A DNA stretch of 23,821 nt from JAXDBM01 sp964460245 (GCA_964460245.1 CAYWTL010000035.1:1-23821), one strand, 5' to 3'. Positions 15,302 through 23,490 are shown, counted from the stretch's first letter. Translations and numbers: made by a program. Notes: generated by a model not told the origin, from the sequence alone.

Positions 15302-15430
15302 TCATCCTGGGTCCACCCCCGCCCGCTCCACCACCCGGTTCATCAGCTCATTGTGGGCCTTCTTCGGGGCGGCCGTCATGCGTTTGTACTCGTTGATCAG
15401 ATACTGCGTGAAGATCCCGTGCGCTTCCAT
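15302..15430 (-). CDS. Small unknown protein (42 aa) after yggS
   Basis: A short ORF that begins 2 bases after the yggS stop, at the ATG at 15430, with GGAG about 8 bases upstream. It begins MEAHGIFTQYLINEYKRM and ends VVERAGVDPG. Third codon positions are almost all G or C, as in the neighbouring genes, and the sequence looks helical and soluble with many charged residues. I do not recognise a family. Position, ribosome site and codon use suggest a real small gene in the maf-yggS operon. The alternative is a chance ORF favoured by high GC. Confidence 0.6.
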   Translation of the reverse strand: MEAHGIFTQYLINEYKRMTAAPKKAHNELMNRVVERAGVDPG

Positions 15431-15432
15431 GC

Positions 15433-16131
15433 CTACCGCTCCGGCCGCTCCCCGAAGATCAGCCGCCCGATTCGCACGATGGTTGCCCCTTCTTCAACGG
15501 CGACCGGGTAATCCTGTGACATCCCCATGGACAATTCCCGCATCCCGACCCGGGCGATTCCCTCTCCGATGATCCGGTCCCGCAGCCCGCGCAGGGCGGC
15601 GAAGAAGGGTCTGGCTTCCTCCGGGTCGTCAAACCACGGCGGCATGGTCATGAGCCCTTGAACGGAGAGATGTTCCAGGACGGAAACCTCTCGGACCAGC
15701 GGGACGGCCTCCTCCAGGGGAACCCCCCGCTTGGTCACCTCGCCGCTGACGTTGACCTCAAGGAGCACAGGCGTCACGCAGCCGGCCATCCGGGACCTTT
15801 TGTCCAGTTCGACAGCCAGGCTCATGCGGTCCAGGGAATGGATCATGTCAAAGAGCCGGACGGCATACTTGGCCTTGTTGCTCTGGAGATGGCCGATCAG
15901 ATGCCACGGGACGGACCGGCCTGCCTCCTCCATCTTTCGCCGGGCCTCCTGGACGTAGTTCTCGCCGATGATGTCCACGCCGGCCGCCGCCGCCTCCCGG
16001 ATCCGGCGGTCCGCCACCGTCTTGGTGACGGCCATCAGCCGGACATCCTCCGGCCGCCGGCCGGCACGCAGGGCCGCCGCCGCGATGTTTTTCCGGATGT
16101 TCTCGACCCGGTCTCGGATTCCCGCTTCCAT
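15433..16131 (-). CDS. yggS: YggS family pyridoxal-phosphate homeostasis protein
   Basis: A cytoplasmic PLP-binding protein with an alanine-racemase-like barrel that keeps free PLP in balance; no enzyme reaction is known. In 232 residues the PLP lysine lies in LMAVTKTV (near residue 36), followed by GENYVQEA, HLIGHLQSNKAK near residue 80, and the closing family motif LSMGMSQDYPVAVEEGATIV before RIGRLIFG. The ATG at 16131 (MEAGIRDRVEN) is 4 bases after the maf stop; the ribosome site is weak, fitting translational coupling. The extension to 16164 lies inside maf and is not conserved. Confidence 0.94.
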   Translation of the reverse strand: MEAGIRDRVENIRKNIAAAALRAGRRPEDVRLMAVTKTVADRRIREAAAAGVDIIGENYVQEARRKMEEAGRSVPWHLIGHLQSNKAKYAVRLFDMIHSLDRMSLAVELDKRSRMAGCVTPVLLEVNVSGEVTKRGVPLEEAVPLVREVSVLEHLSVQGLMTMPPWFDDPEEARPFFAALRGLRDRIIGEGIARVGMRELSMGMSQDYPVAVEEGATIVRIGRLIFGERPER

Positions 16132-16135
16132 TCCG

Positions 16136-16732
16136 TCACGACACGAACCGGGCGGCGCCGGCATTCTTCATGGCATCCAGGACCTCGCAGAGGGGAAGCC
16201 CCATGACATTGGTGTAGGATCCCTGAATCTCCCGGATAAAAAACGCCGCCATTCCCTGAACGGCATACCCCCCTGCCTTGTCGTAGGGTTCTCGGGAGTT
16301 GACGTACCAGGCGATCTCATCATCGGGAACCTTCCGAAACGCCACCTTCGAAGCCACGACTTCCTGAATCGCGATGCCGGCATCGATTCTTCTGAGGGTG
16401 AAGCCCGTGTAAACGGCATGTTCCCGGCCGCTCAGCTTCTTCAGCATTCGACCGGCCTCCCGTGGCGTGCCCGGCTTGCCCAGCACCTCTCGGCCGACGG
16501 CCACGACAGTGTCCGCCCCCAGGACCCAGCACCCGGGATGCCCGGCGGCAACGGCCTCCGCCTTCACGCCGGAAAGCCGCCGGACATGGGCTTCGGGGGA
16601 CTCCCGCCTCAGGAAGGATTCGTCCGCCCCGCTGGGGAGAATCCGGAATTCCACTTCCAGCAGCCGCATCAGCTCCGCCCTGCGGGGCGAAGCGGAGGCC
16701 AGAATGAGCGGCGCGCTCAAAACAACGCCCAT
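16136..16732 (-). CDS. maf: Maf-family nucleoside triphosphate pyrophosphatase
   Basis: A cytoplasmic house-cleaning enzyme that hydrolyses non-canonical or excess dTTP/UTP-type nucleotides to monophosphates; the family is also linked to septum formation. The 198 residues show the N-terminal LILASASPRRAELM, the acidic GADTVVAV near residue 72 with GKPGTPREAGRML after it, TGFTL and the DKAGGYAVQG motif near residue 150. The substrate class (dTTP/UTP versus m7GTP) is inferred only loosely. It is the first gene of maf-yggS-small ORF, transcribed away from the selenoprotein-like gene. Confidence 0.94.
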   Translation of the reverse strand: MGVVLSAPLILASASPRRAELMRLLEVEFRILPSGADESFLRRESPEAHVRRLSGVKAEAVAAGHPGCWVLGADTVVAVGREVLGKPGTPREAGRMLKKLSGREHAVYTGFTLRRIDAGIAIQEVVASKVAFRKVPDDEIAWYVNSREPYDKAGGYAVQGMAAFFIREIQGSYTNVMGLPLCEVLDAMKNAGAARFVS

Positions 16733-16767
16733 GAAAATTTCCGCCTTTGCCGAGTCGAATGGCTTTA

Positions 16768-16796
16768 CCTATAAAGTTTTGTCTGGATTTTTGCAA
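16768..16796 (-). promoter_or_regulatory. Candidate sigma70 promoter of maf-yggS
   Basis: A TTGCAA -35 (16791-16796) and a TATAGG -10 (16768-16773) with a 17-base spacer lie on the minus strand, placing the start about 30 bases before the maf ATG at 16732. This is consensus matching by eye only. Confidence 0.5.
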
Positions 16797-16864
16797 TCTT
16801 TCTGTTTAGATTGAAGAAAAATCAAAAGCCCGCCGGACCGGATGCCGCGCTGGGGGAGATGATC

Positions 16865-17251
16865 ATGAGGAGAATGGCCGTCGCTGTCGTGGTGTTGATC
16901 CTGCCTTTGTGGATCGGGATTCCGTTGTTGGAAAAGAGCGCCCTTGGGGCGGAACGATCCGTGGAGCTGAACGTGCCCGGCTGCATGGCCTGAGGGAAGC
17001 GGGCGAGGATAGGTGGTATCCTCAGGAAAATCGACGGGATCGTAAATTTCAGCACGCCCCGGGACAATGCCCTGGTCATCACCTTCGACGATGCAAAAAC
17101 GCAGCTTTCCGAGATCCGGAAGGCACTCCGGGCAGGCGGGATCCAACCGGTCGGAAAGCCCGTTTATCTTAAACAGCCGGCCATGCCCCGCGATGCGAAC
17201 AGGACCCCGCCTTTGCCCGGACGGGCAGGCCGGGCGGGAACGGGATACTAA
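16865..17251 (+). CDS. Secreted HMA-domain (MerP-like) selenoprotein, in-frame UGA = selenocysteine
   Basis: A 128-residue protein if the UGA at 16991-16993 is read as selenocysteine (residue 43). Residues 1-29 look like a signal peptide or membrane anchor (MRRMAVAVVVLILPLWIGIP and on). Residues ~32-103 form a heavy-metal-associated ferredoxin-like fold: strand SVELNV, loop PGCMAU, helix GKRARIGGILRKIDG, strands IVNFST and ALVITFDD, helix TQLSEIRKALRAGG and strand QPVGKPVYL. Cys40 and Sec43 make CxxU in place of the usual metal-binding CxxC. A SECIS-like stem follows the UGA. The C-terminal tail is Pro/Gly/Arg-rich. The ATG at 16865 has GGGGAG six bases upstream; an ATG at 16859 and a TTG at 16811 are less likely. 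The role is inferred: periplasmic metal or metalloid binding, or redox. The alternative is a pseudogene with a nonsense mutation. Confidence 0.85.
17005..17023 (+). promoter_or_regulatory. Bacterial SECIS element
   Basis: A perfect 7-bp stem GAGGATA (17005-17011) / TATCCTC (17017-17023) closes a 5-base loop GGTGG. The loop begins 18 bases after the UGA, within the range known for bacterial SECIS elements (about 16-37), and has G in its first two positions, as SelB recognition requires. The stem-loop is itself coding. Seen directly; SelB binding is inferred. Confidence 0.82.
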
Positions 17252-18318
17252 AGGAGGTTCTTCAGGTCGCTCTTTTCCAGGGCGGCCACCGCCTTTTTGA
17301 CATCCTGAGAAGCCCCCCGCCCGCAGATCATCAGGACATCGTCGGTTTCGACAACGATCAGGTCGTCCACGCCCACCAGGGCCACCGGCTTGGCCGGGCT
17401 GTGCACCAGGCAGTTCCGGCTGTCCACCGCGATCAGTCGTCCGCGGGTGGCATTGCCTTTTTCGTCCTTTCGGGAAACCTCCCACAGCGAATCCCAGCTC
17501 CCCACGTCGGACCAGCCGAAATCCCCCTGAATGACCAGCGCGTTCCGTGCCTTTTCCATGACCCCGTAGTCGATGGAGATGGATGCCGCACTCCGGTAAA
17601 CCTCTTCCACAACGGCCGCCTCCCGGGCCGATCCCAGCGCGCCCTCGATCCGCACGAGACCCCGGCAAAGGTCCGGCAGCCACTGCCGGACGGCATCCAG
17701 GAGAACCGACGTCCTCCAGACGAACATGCCGCTGTTCCAGAGAAACCCGCCCTCTTCCAGAAACTTCCGGGCCTGCAAGGCATTGGGTTTTTCTCGGACC
17801 GACCGGACCGCGAACACTTCCTGTCCGCGGATCTTCGCTTTCCGGCCGCCCTGCTCGATATAGCCGTAGCCGGTTTCCGGCGCCGTCGGCCGAATGCCGA
17901 TCGTCACCAGGTGGTTTCCCCCCTTCGCCACTTCCGCCGCAACGCCAAGAATTTCGAGGAACTTCCTTTCGTCGGCGATCAAATGGTCCGACGGCAGCAC
18001 CAGCATGACGTCATCGGGTGTTTTCCTTCGAATGTGTAGGGCCGCGAGGCCGATGCAGGGGGCGGTGTTCCGCCCGACGGGCTCGATGATGATGTTGCCC
18101 TGTGGAACTTCGGGAAGCTGCCGCATCAGTTCGTCGGCGTGGCTCTTCCCCGTCACGATCAGGATGTTTTCGGACGGGATGATGGGCCGGATCCGGTCGA
18201 CGGTTTCCTGGACAATGGTCCGGTCGCCGATGATATCCAGCAGATGCTTCGGCTTTCGCTCCCGGCTTCGCGGCCAGAACCGCGTGCCTTTCCCTCCGGC
18301 CATGATCACGGCATACAT
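17248..18318 (-). CDS. manC: Mannose-1-phosphate guanylyltransferase
   Basis: Makes GDP-mannose from GTP and mannose-1-phosphate for surface polysaccharide synthesis. The 356 residues correspond to the short form without the C-terminal phosphomannose isomerase domain of long ManC. Visible are the N-terminal nucleotide-binding signature MAGGKGTRFWPRSRERKPKH, the EPVGRNTAPCIG motif near residue 80, the LPSDHLIAD motif near residue 108 and the sugar-binding ETGYGYIEQG segment near residue 150; FGWSDVGSWDSLWEV lies near residue 270. GAGG precedes the ATG at 18318. Its TAG stop overlaps the TAA stop of the convergent selenoprotein-like gene. It lies 121 bases after mdh on the same strand. Confidence 0.94.
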   Translation of the reverse strand: MYAVIMAGGKGTRFWPRSRERKPKHLLDIIGDRTIVQETVDRIRPIIPSENILIVTGKSHADELMRQLPEVPQGNIIIEPVGRNTAPCIGLAALHIRRKTPDDVMLVLPSDHLIADERKFLEILGVAAEVAKGGNHLVTIGIRPTAPETGYGYIEQGGRKAKIRGQEVFAVRSVREKPNALQARKFLEEGGFLWNSGMFVWRTSVLLDAVRQWLPDLCRGLVRIEGALGSAREAAVVEEVYRSAASISIDYGVMEKARNALVIQGDFGWSDVGSWDSLWEVSRKDEKGNATRGRLIAVDSRNCLVHSPAKPVALVGVDDLIVVETDDVLMICGRGASQDVKKAVAALEKSDLKNLL

Positions 18319-18378
18319 GGGATCAAACCTCGCTTCCTGTCATGGGATCACTGTCTTGACCTTGTCGCTGCGAAGACC

Positions 18379-18410
18379 GCTTTCCCGGGTTCACCCGGGA
18401 TACCGAAAGC
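18379..18410 (-). other. Hairpin between mdh and manC
   Basis: CCCGGG-TTCA-CCCGGG (18384-18399) is nested in GCTTTC/GAAAGC (18379-18384 and 18405-18410). It has no T-tract on either strand, so it is more likely an mRNA processing or stability stem between co-oriented genes than a terminator. Confidence 0.45.
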
Positions 18411-18439
18411 AAGAGGCCACGCGGACATCCGCCGCGGAA

Positions 18440-19372
18440 TCAGCCCATCTGCGCCATGGCCGCGACCAGTTCCCGAACCGCCCCGGCCGACCGGTGAAGG
18501 GCCTGTTTCTCCTCGTCTGTCAGGCGGATCTCGATGATTTTTTCCACCCCGCCCGCACCCAGCTTCACGGGCACGCCCACGAACAGGCCGTGAATGCCGT
18601 ACTCCCCTTCCAGGTAGGCGGCGCAGGGCAGGATTTTTTTCCGGTCCCTCAGGATGGCCTCCGCCATCTCCACGGCCGCCGAAGCGGGCGCATAGTAGGC
18701 GCTCCCCGTTTTCAGCAGGCCGACGATCTCCGCCCCGCCGTTCCGCGTGCGTTCCACCAGGGCCGCGATGCGCTCAGGAGGCATGAGTTCCGTAATGGGG
18801 ATGCCGGCCACCGTGGAATAGCGGGGCAGTGGCACCATGGTGTCCCCGTGCCCGCCCAGGACGCAGGCATGGATGTTTTCAACGGAAACCTGCAGTTCTG
18901 CGGAAATGAAATGCCTGAACCGGGCCGAATCGAGGACGCCGGCCATGCCGACCACGCGGCTCCTGGGGAAACCGCTGGTTTCGTAGGCCACATGGCACAT
19001 GGCATCCAGGGGGTTGCTGACGACAATCAGAACGGCCCCCGGAGAAAGCGCGGCAACCTGCCCGGTCACGCTTTCGATGATCCGCCTGTTGGTGGTAAGC
19101 AGGTCGTCCCGGCTCATGCCGGGCTTGCGGGGGATGCCGGCCGTGATGATGACGACGTCCGAACCGGCGGAAAGCTCGTAGGCGTTTGTCCCGATCAGCC
19201 GGGCGTCATGCTTCTCGATCGGCGCCGCTTCCGCCAGGTCCAGCGCCTTGCCCTGGGGCACCCCTTCGACGATGTCGATCAGCACCACATCTCCCAGGGC
19301 CTTTTCGGCCAGACGCTGCGCCGCCGTAGCGCCCACGTTCCCGGCGCCGACCACCGTAATCTTCCTGTCCAT
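18440..19372 (-). CDS. mdh: Malate dehydrogenase, LDH-like
   Basis: NAD-dependent interconversion of malate and oxaloacetate. The 310 residues match the LDH-like bacterial MDH class. The Rossmann motif is VVGAGNVGATAAQRLAEK; the aspartate ending strand two in VVLIDIVEG indicates NAD rather than NADP. GIPRKPGMSRDDLL near residue 80 carries arginine where lactate dehydrogenases have glutamine, which supports malate. VSNPLDAM and the catalytic histidine in LGGHGDTMVP complete the active site. The start is the ATG at 19372 (MDRKITVVGAG) with AAGGGA upstream; an ATG six codons earlier lacks a ribosome site. Confidence 0.96.
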   Translation of the reverse strand: MDRKITVVGAGNVGATAAQRLAEKALGDVVLIDIVEGVPQGKALDLAEAAPIEKHDARLIGTNAYELSAGSDVVIITAGIPRKPGMSRDDLLTTNRRIIESVTGQVAALSPGAVLIVVSNPLDAMCHVAYETSGFPRSRVVGMAGVLDSARFRHFISAELQVSVENIHACVLGGHGDTMVPLPRYSTVAGIPITELMPPERIAALVERTRNGGAEIVGLLKTGSAYYAPASAAVEMAEAILRDRKKILPCAAYLEGEYGIHGLFVGVPVKLGAGGVEKIIEIRLTDEEKQALHRSAGAVRELVAAMAQMG

Positions 19373-19547
19373 AAATTCCCTTCCCCGCATTCGGCTTGAT
19401 CTGAAACGACGGCAGCGGCCTCATCGCACCGGCTTGCGTGAAGCCCGCCGCACCGGCCACGCAAAGCAAAACAACCGCCGCTTCCCCATTACAACAAGCG
19501 ATCCGTTAAAACAACCCCTGATCCAGCGGATTCGCCCCTTTTCGCTG

Positions 19548-19574
19548 TTGCAATCATGACGGAAGTGATATAGA
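19548..19574 (+). promoter_or_regulatory. Candidate purL-purQ promoter (extended -10)
   Basis: TTGCAA (19548-19553) and TATAGA (19569-19574), with TG one base before the latter (extended -10), lie 15 bases apart. Transcription would start near 19581, about 80 bases before the purL ATG. I saw no purine riboswitch or clear PurR-type site in the 289-base divergent gap with mdh. Confidence 0.4.
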
Positions 19575-19661
19575 CGCCCTGAGTGAAATCTCCCTGTGAG
19601 CCGGAGCCGGCCTGGAAGCGGCCTGAATGGTGAGAAAGACCGGCGCGGAAGAGGAAGACGC

Positions 19662-22640
19662 ATGGCCCACCGAATCGAAATCGGCTTCAAAAAAGGCATC
19701 CGGGACGCCCTTGGCGAAAAAATCAGGAAGCGGATCGTCGAGAACCTTCACCTGGCCGTCGAAGCGGTGAAGACCGTCGAAGTGTACACCATCGACGGAC
19801 GGCTGTCCCCGCGGGACCTGAAGCGGATCGCCGCGGGCCCCCTGTCCGACCCCGTCATCCAGTGTTTTGCCGCCGACCGCGGTCTCGCGGACCGCTTCGA
19901 TTGGCTGATCGAGGTGGGCTTCCGTCCCGGCGTGACGGACAACGTCGGCAAGACCGCCCGCGAAGCCGTCGCCCTGCTGCTGGGCCTCGACCCGGCGGAA
20001 GCGCCGCGGATCCACACCTCGCGCCAGTACCTGATTCAGGGTTCCATCGGCCGCAAGGAAGCCGGGGAGATCGCCTCCAGCCTCCTGGCCAACGAACTGA
20101 TCGAACGCTTTGAAATCGTCGACGGCAAAAGCTGGGATCGCCGCAAGGGGATGCCCGCCTTCGTTCCCCGCGTCGCCGACAGCGGCACGCCGAGGGTGGC
20201 GGAAATCAACCTGAATGTCGGCGACGGGAAGCTCCTGAAGATCAGCCAGGAGGGCGTCCTGGCCCTCAACCTCGAGGAGATGCGGATCATCCGGGACTAT
20301 CTGCGGGACAAAGACGTTCTGAAAGAGCGGAAGGCGGCCGGCCTGGGCCCGAGGATCACCGACGTGGAGCTGGAGTGCCTGGCCCAGACCTGGTCGGAAC
20401 ACTGCAAGCACAAGATCTTCAACAGCCTCATCGCCTACCGGGACGAGCGGGGCCGAGTCCGAAAAATCGATTCCCTTTTCGATCGCTACATCCGCGCCGC
20501 CACCGGCCGGGTCCGGCGGCGCCTGGGCAAAAAAGACTGGTGCCTTTCCGTGTTCGTGGACAACGCCGGCGTCATTCGGTTCAACGACCGCTGGAACCTG
20601 GTCTTCAAGGTGGAGACCCACAATTCGCCGTCGGCCCTCGACCCCTACGGCGGCGCGCTCACGGGAATCGTCGGCGTCAACCGGGACCCGTTCGGGACCG
20701 GGAAAGGCGCCAAGCTGATCTTCAACACCGATGTCTTCTGCTTCGCCCCGCCGGATTACGACAAGCCCCTGCCCCGAAGGATCCTGCACCCCCGGCGCAT
20801 TTACGAGGGCGTCCGCGAAGGCGTGGAGCACGGCGGAAACAAGAGCGGCATCCCCACGGTCAACGGCTGCATCGTCTTTGACGAGCGGTATCTGGGCAAG
20901 CCCCTGGTCTACTGCGGGACCGGCGGGATCATGCCGGCGGTGATCCATGGCAAACCAACCCACACCAAGGAAATCCTCCCCGGCGACCTGATCGTGATGA
21001 CCGGAGGCCGGATCGGCAAGGACGGAATCCATGGTGCGACCTTCTCCTCCGAAGAGCTCCATGAAGGGTCCCCGGTTACGGCGGTTCAGATCGGCGACCC
21101 CATCACCCAGAAGAAAATGACCGATTTCCTCCTTCTGGCGCGGGATCAAGACCTCTACCGGGCCATCACCGACAACGGCGCCGGCGGTCTGTCCTCATCC
21201 GTCGGGGAAATGGCGCGGCTTTCCGGCGGCTGCGAGATCGATCTGGAACGGGCGCCCCTCAAATACGCCGGACTGCAGCCCTGGGAGATCCTCCTGTCCG
21301 AGGCGCAGGAGCGGATGTCCCTCGCTGTGGACCCCGAAAAGATCGGCGCCTTTCTGGCCCTGGCGAAAAAAATGGAGGTTGAGGCCACCGTCCTCGGCCG
21401 GTTCACCGACTCCGGAAAATTTCACGTCCGGTTCGGGGAGCGGACCGTTGCGCTTCTGGACATGGAATTCCTTCATGACGGGGTGCCCCAGCTCCGTTTG
21501 AAGGCGCGTTGGCGGCCGCCCCGTCACCGGGAGCCCGATTTCCCGGAACCGGCGGATCTGGGAGAGGAGCTGAAGGCCCTGCTCGCCCGGCTGAACATCT
21601 GCAGCAAGGAGTCCGTCGTCCGGCAGTATGACCACGAGGTTCAGGGCGGCAGTGTCGTCAAGCCCCTCGTCGGCGCCGCCTGCGACGGCCCCGGCGACGC
21701 CGCGGTCATCCGTCCCCTGCTGGATTCTTTCGAGGGCGTGGTCGTGGCCAACGGGATCTGCCCCCGCTACAGCGACATCGACACCTACCACATGGCCGCC
21801 TGCACCATCGACGAGGCCGTGCGGAATGCCGTCGCCGTGGGCGGTTCGCTCGAGCGGATGGCCGGCCTGGACAACTTCTGCTGGTGCGACCCGGTGCAGT
21901 CGGAAAAGACGCCCGACGGGGAATACAAACTCGCCCAGCTGGTCCGCGCCAACATGGCCCTCTACGACATTACGACCGCCTACGGGGTGCCCTGCATCTC
22001 GGGCAAGGACAGCATGAAAAACGACTACCAGATCGGGGAAACGAAAATTTCCATTCCCCCGACGCTGCTCTTCTCCACCATCGGCGTCATTCGGGACGTC
22101 AGAAAGGCCGTGACGATGGAAGCCAAGCGGGCCGGCGATCCGGTCTATGTCCTCGGCCGGACCGAACCGGAGATGGGCGGGTCAGAATGGTATGCCCTGC
22201 GGGGGTTCATCGGCAACAGCGTCCCGAAGGTGAACGCCGTCCGGGCCAAAAGGCTCTACAATGCCCTGAGCGGCGCGATCGAGGCCGGGCTGGTGGCTTC
22301 CTGTCACGACTGCTCCGACGGAGGCCTCGCCGTTGCCCTGGCGGAGGTTGCTTTTGCCGGGGATCTCGGCCTGTCGGTGGACCTGGCCAGGGTGCCCGCC
22401 CGGGGCATTCGCCGGAACGACGAGATACTCTTTTCGGAATCCCAGAGCCGCTTCGTCGTTACCGTCTCACCGGGAAACGCGGCGGCCTTCGAACGGATCA
22501 TGAAAGGCAGCGCATTTGCCCGAGTGGGCCGGGTGACGCCGGAAAAAACACTGAAAATCCGGGGGCTAAAGGGAAACACGGTCGTCGCGGAGGACATCGC
22601 CGGCCTGAAGGCGGTCTGGCAAAGTCCGCTGAACTTTTAA
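19662..22640 (+). CDS. purL: Phosphoribosylformylglycinamidine synthase, fused PurS-PurL
   Basis: The ATP-dependent amination of FGAR to FGAM in purine synthesis, using ammonia from PurQ. The 992 residues exceed the ~740 of small PurL and are shorter than the ~1300 of PurL with a fused glutaminase. The first ~180 residues hold two PurS-like units (FKKGIRDALGEKI and FRPGVTDNVGKTA), followed by the linker with WSEHCKHKIFNS near residue 245. The catalytic halves show VETHNSPSALDPYGGALTG, TDNGAGGLSSSVGEMARLSG, GKDSMKNDY and SCHDCSDGGLAVALAE. The start is the ATG at 19662 (MAHRIEIGFK) with GAGGA upstream; the earlier in-frame start at 19596 adds a non-conserved stretch. Confidence 0.95.
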   Translation: MAHRIEIGFKKGIRDALGEKIRKRIVENLHLAVEAVKTVEVYTIDGRLSPRDLKRIAAGPLSDPVIQCFAADRGLADRFDWLIEVGFRPGVTDNVGKTAREAVALLLGLDPAEAPRIHTSRQYLIQGSIGRKEAGEIASSLLANELIERFEIVDGKSWDRRKGMPAFVPRVADSGTPRVAEINLNVGDGKLLKISQEGVLALNLEEMRIIRDYLRDKDVLKERKAAGLGPRITDVELECLAQTWSEHCKHKIFNSLIAYRDERGRVRKIDSLFDRYIRAATGRVRRRLGKKDWCLSVFVDNAGVIRFNDRWNLVFKVETHNSPSALDPYGGALTGIVGVNRDPFGTGKGAKLIFNTDVFCFAPPDYDKPLPRRILHPRRIYEGVREGVEHGGNKSGIPTVNGCIVFDERYLGKPLVYCGTGGIMPAVIHGKPTHTKEILPGDLIVMTGGRIGKDGIHGATFSSEELHEGSPVTAVQIGDPITQKKMTDFLLLARDQDLYRAITDNGAGGLSSSVGEMARLSGGCEIDLERAPLKYAGLQPWEILLSEAQERMSLAVDPEKIGAFLALAKKMEVEATVLGRFTDSGKFHVRFGERTVALLDMEFLHDGVPQLRLKARWRPPRHREPDFPEPADLGEELKALLARLNICSKESVVRQYDHEVQGGSVVKPLVGAACDGPGDAAVIRPLLDSFEGVVVANGICPRYSDIDTYHMAACTIDEAVRNAVAVGGSLERMAGLDNFCWCDPVQSEKTPDGEYKLAQLVRANMALYDITTAYGVPCISGKDSMKNDYQIGETKISIPPTLLFSTIGVIRDVRKAVTMEAKRAGDPVYVLGRTEPEMGGSEWYALRGFIGNSVPKVNAVRAKRLYNALSGAIEAGLVASCHDCSDGGLAVALAEVAFAGDLGLSVDLARVPARGIRRNDEILFSESQSRFVVTVSPGNAAAFERIMKGSAFARVGRVTPEKTLKIRGLKGNTVVAEDIAGLKAVWQSPLNF

Positions 22641-22650
22641 GGAAGCCGAA

Positions 22651-23490
22651 ATGCCCAGAAAGGTCAAAGCCATCGTCATCACCGGGAACGGGACGAACTG
22701 CGAAATGGAAATGGCCCACGCCTGCCGCCTGGCCGGCGCGGACCTGGTGGATATCGTCCATATCAGCCGACTGCTCTACTGCGAGACCCGGCTGGACGAC
22801 TACCACTTTCTCAATCTCCCCGGCGGCTTTCTGGACGGGGACGACCTGGGATCGGCCAAGGCCGGGGCCAACCGGATCCTGCACGCGCGCGTCAAAACGG
22901 GCCGGACGGCCCGAAGGGAAAAGCTGCGGGACCAGTTCAGCCGCTTCGTTCGGGACGGAAAGCTGATCCTCGGGGTCTGCAACGGTTTTCAGCTTCTGGT
23001 GAAACTGGGGACGCTGCCCAGCTTCGACGGTGATTGCTTCCGGCAGACGGCCACGCTGTCCTTCAACGACTCGGGCCGCTTCGAGGACCGCTGGGTCCAC
23101 CTGAAGACCAACCCGGCTTCGCCCTGCGTTTTCACGAGAGGCGTCCGGAAACTGTACCTGCCCATCCGCCACGGCGAAGGCAAATTCATTGCCAGCAACG
23201 GCGCGATACTGGAGCGGCTGCACCGGAATCGCCATGTCGCCCTTCAGTACTGCCATGAGGATTACCGGACCGTCGCGGCGGAATATCCCGCCAACCCGAA
23301 CGGCGCCGTGGACGGCATTGCCGGGATCTGCAACGAGACAGGGCGGATTTTCGGCCTGATGCCCCATCCGGAGGCCTACCTTCACCGCACCAACCACCCG
23401 CGCTGGACCCGGGAGCGGCTTCCCGAAGAGGGCATGGGACTCGCGCTGTTCCGGAACGCCGTCCGCTTCATCCGCAGCCGGGAGTTCTGA
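22651..23490 (+). CDS. purQ: Phosphoribosylformylglycinamidine synthase glutaminase subunit
   Basis: A class I glutamine amidotransferase that supplies ammonia to PurL. In 279 residues the nucleophile cysteine is in LILGVCNGFQLL near residue 109 and the His-Glu pair is in GLMPHPEAY near residue 243. The N-terminus (VIVITGNGTNCE-like, here AIVITGNGTNCEMEMAHAC) matches PurQ. It is longer than the ~225 residues of small-type PurQ and resembles the glutaminase domain of large PurL. AAGGAAG precedes the ATG, which follows the purL stop by 10 bases, so the two subunits are made together. Confidence 0.95.
   Translation: MPRKVKAIVITGNGTNCEMEMAHACRLAGADLVDIVHISRLLYCETRLDDYHFLNLPGGFLDGDDLGSAKAGANRILHARVKTGRTARREKLRDQFSRFVRDGKLILGVCNGFQLLVKLGTLPSFDGDCFRQTATLSFNDSGRFEDRWVHLKTNPASPCVFTRGVRKLYLPIRHGEGKFIASNGAILERLHRNRHVALQYCHEDYRTVAAEYPANPNGAVDGIAGICNETGRIFGLMPHPEAYLHRTNHPRWTRERLPEEGMGLALFRNAVRFIRSREF

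Noticed and set aside
16811..16993. A stand-alone 60-residue protein ending at the UGA
   Set aside because: It would consist only of a leader, a signal peptide and the first strand of an HMA domain, ending in GCMA. The frame after the UGA completes the fold, and a SECIS-like stem is present.
19554..21149. Minus-strand open frame (531 codons) opposite purL
   Set aside because: Antisense shadow of purL, which carries all its family motifs.
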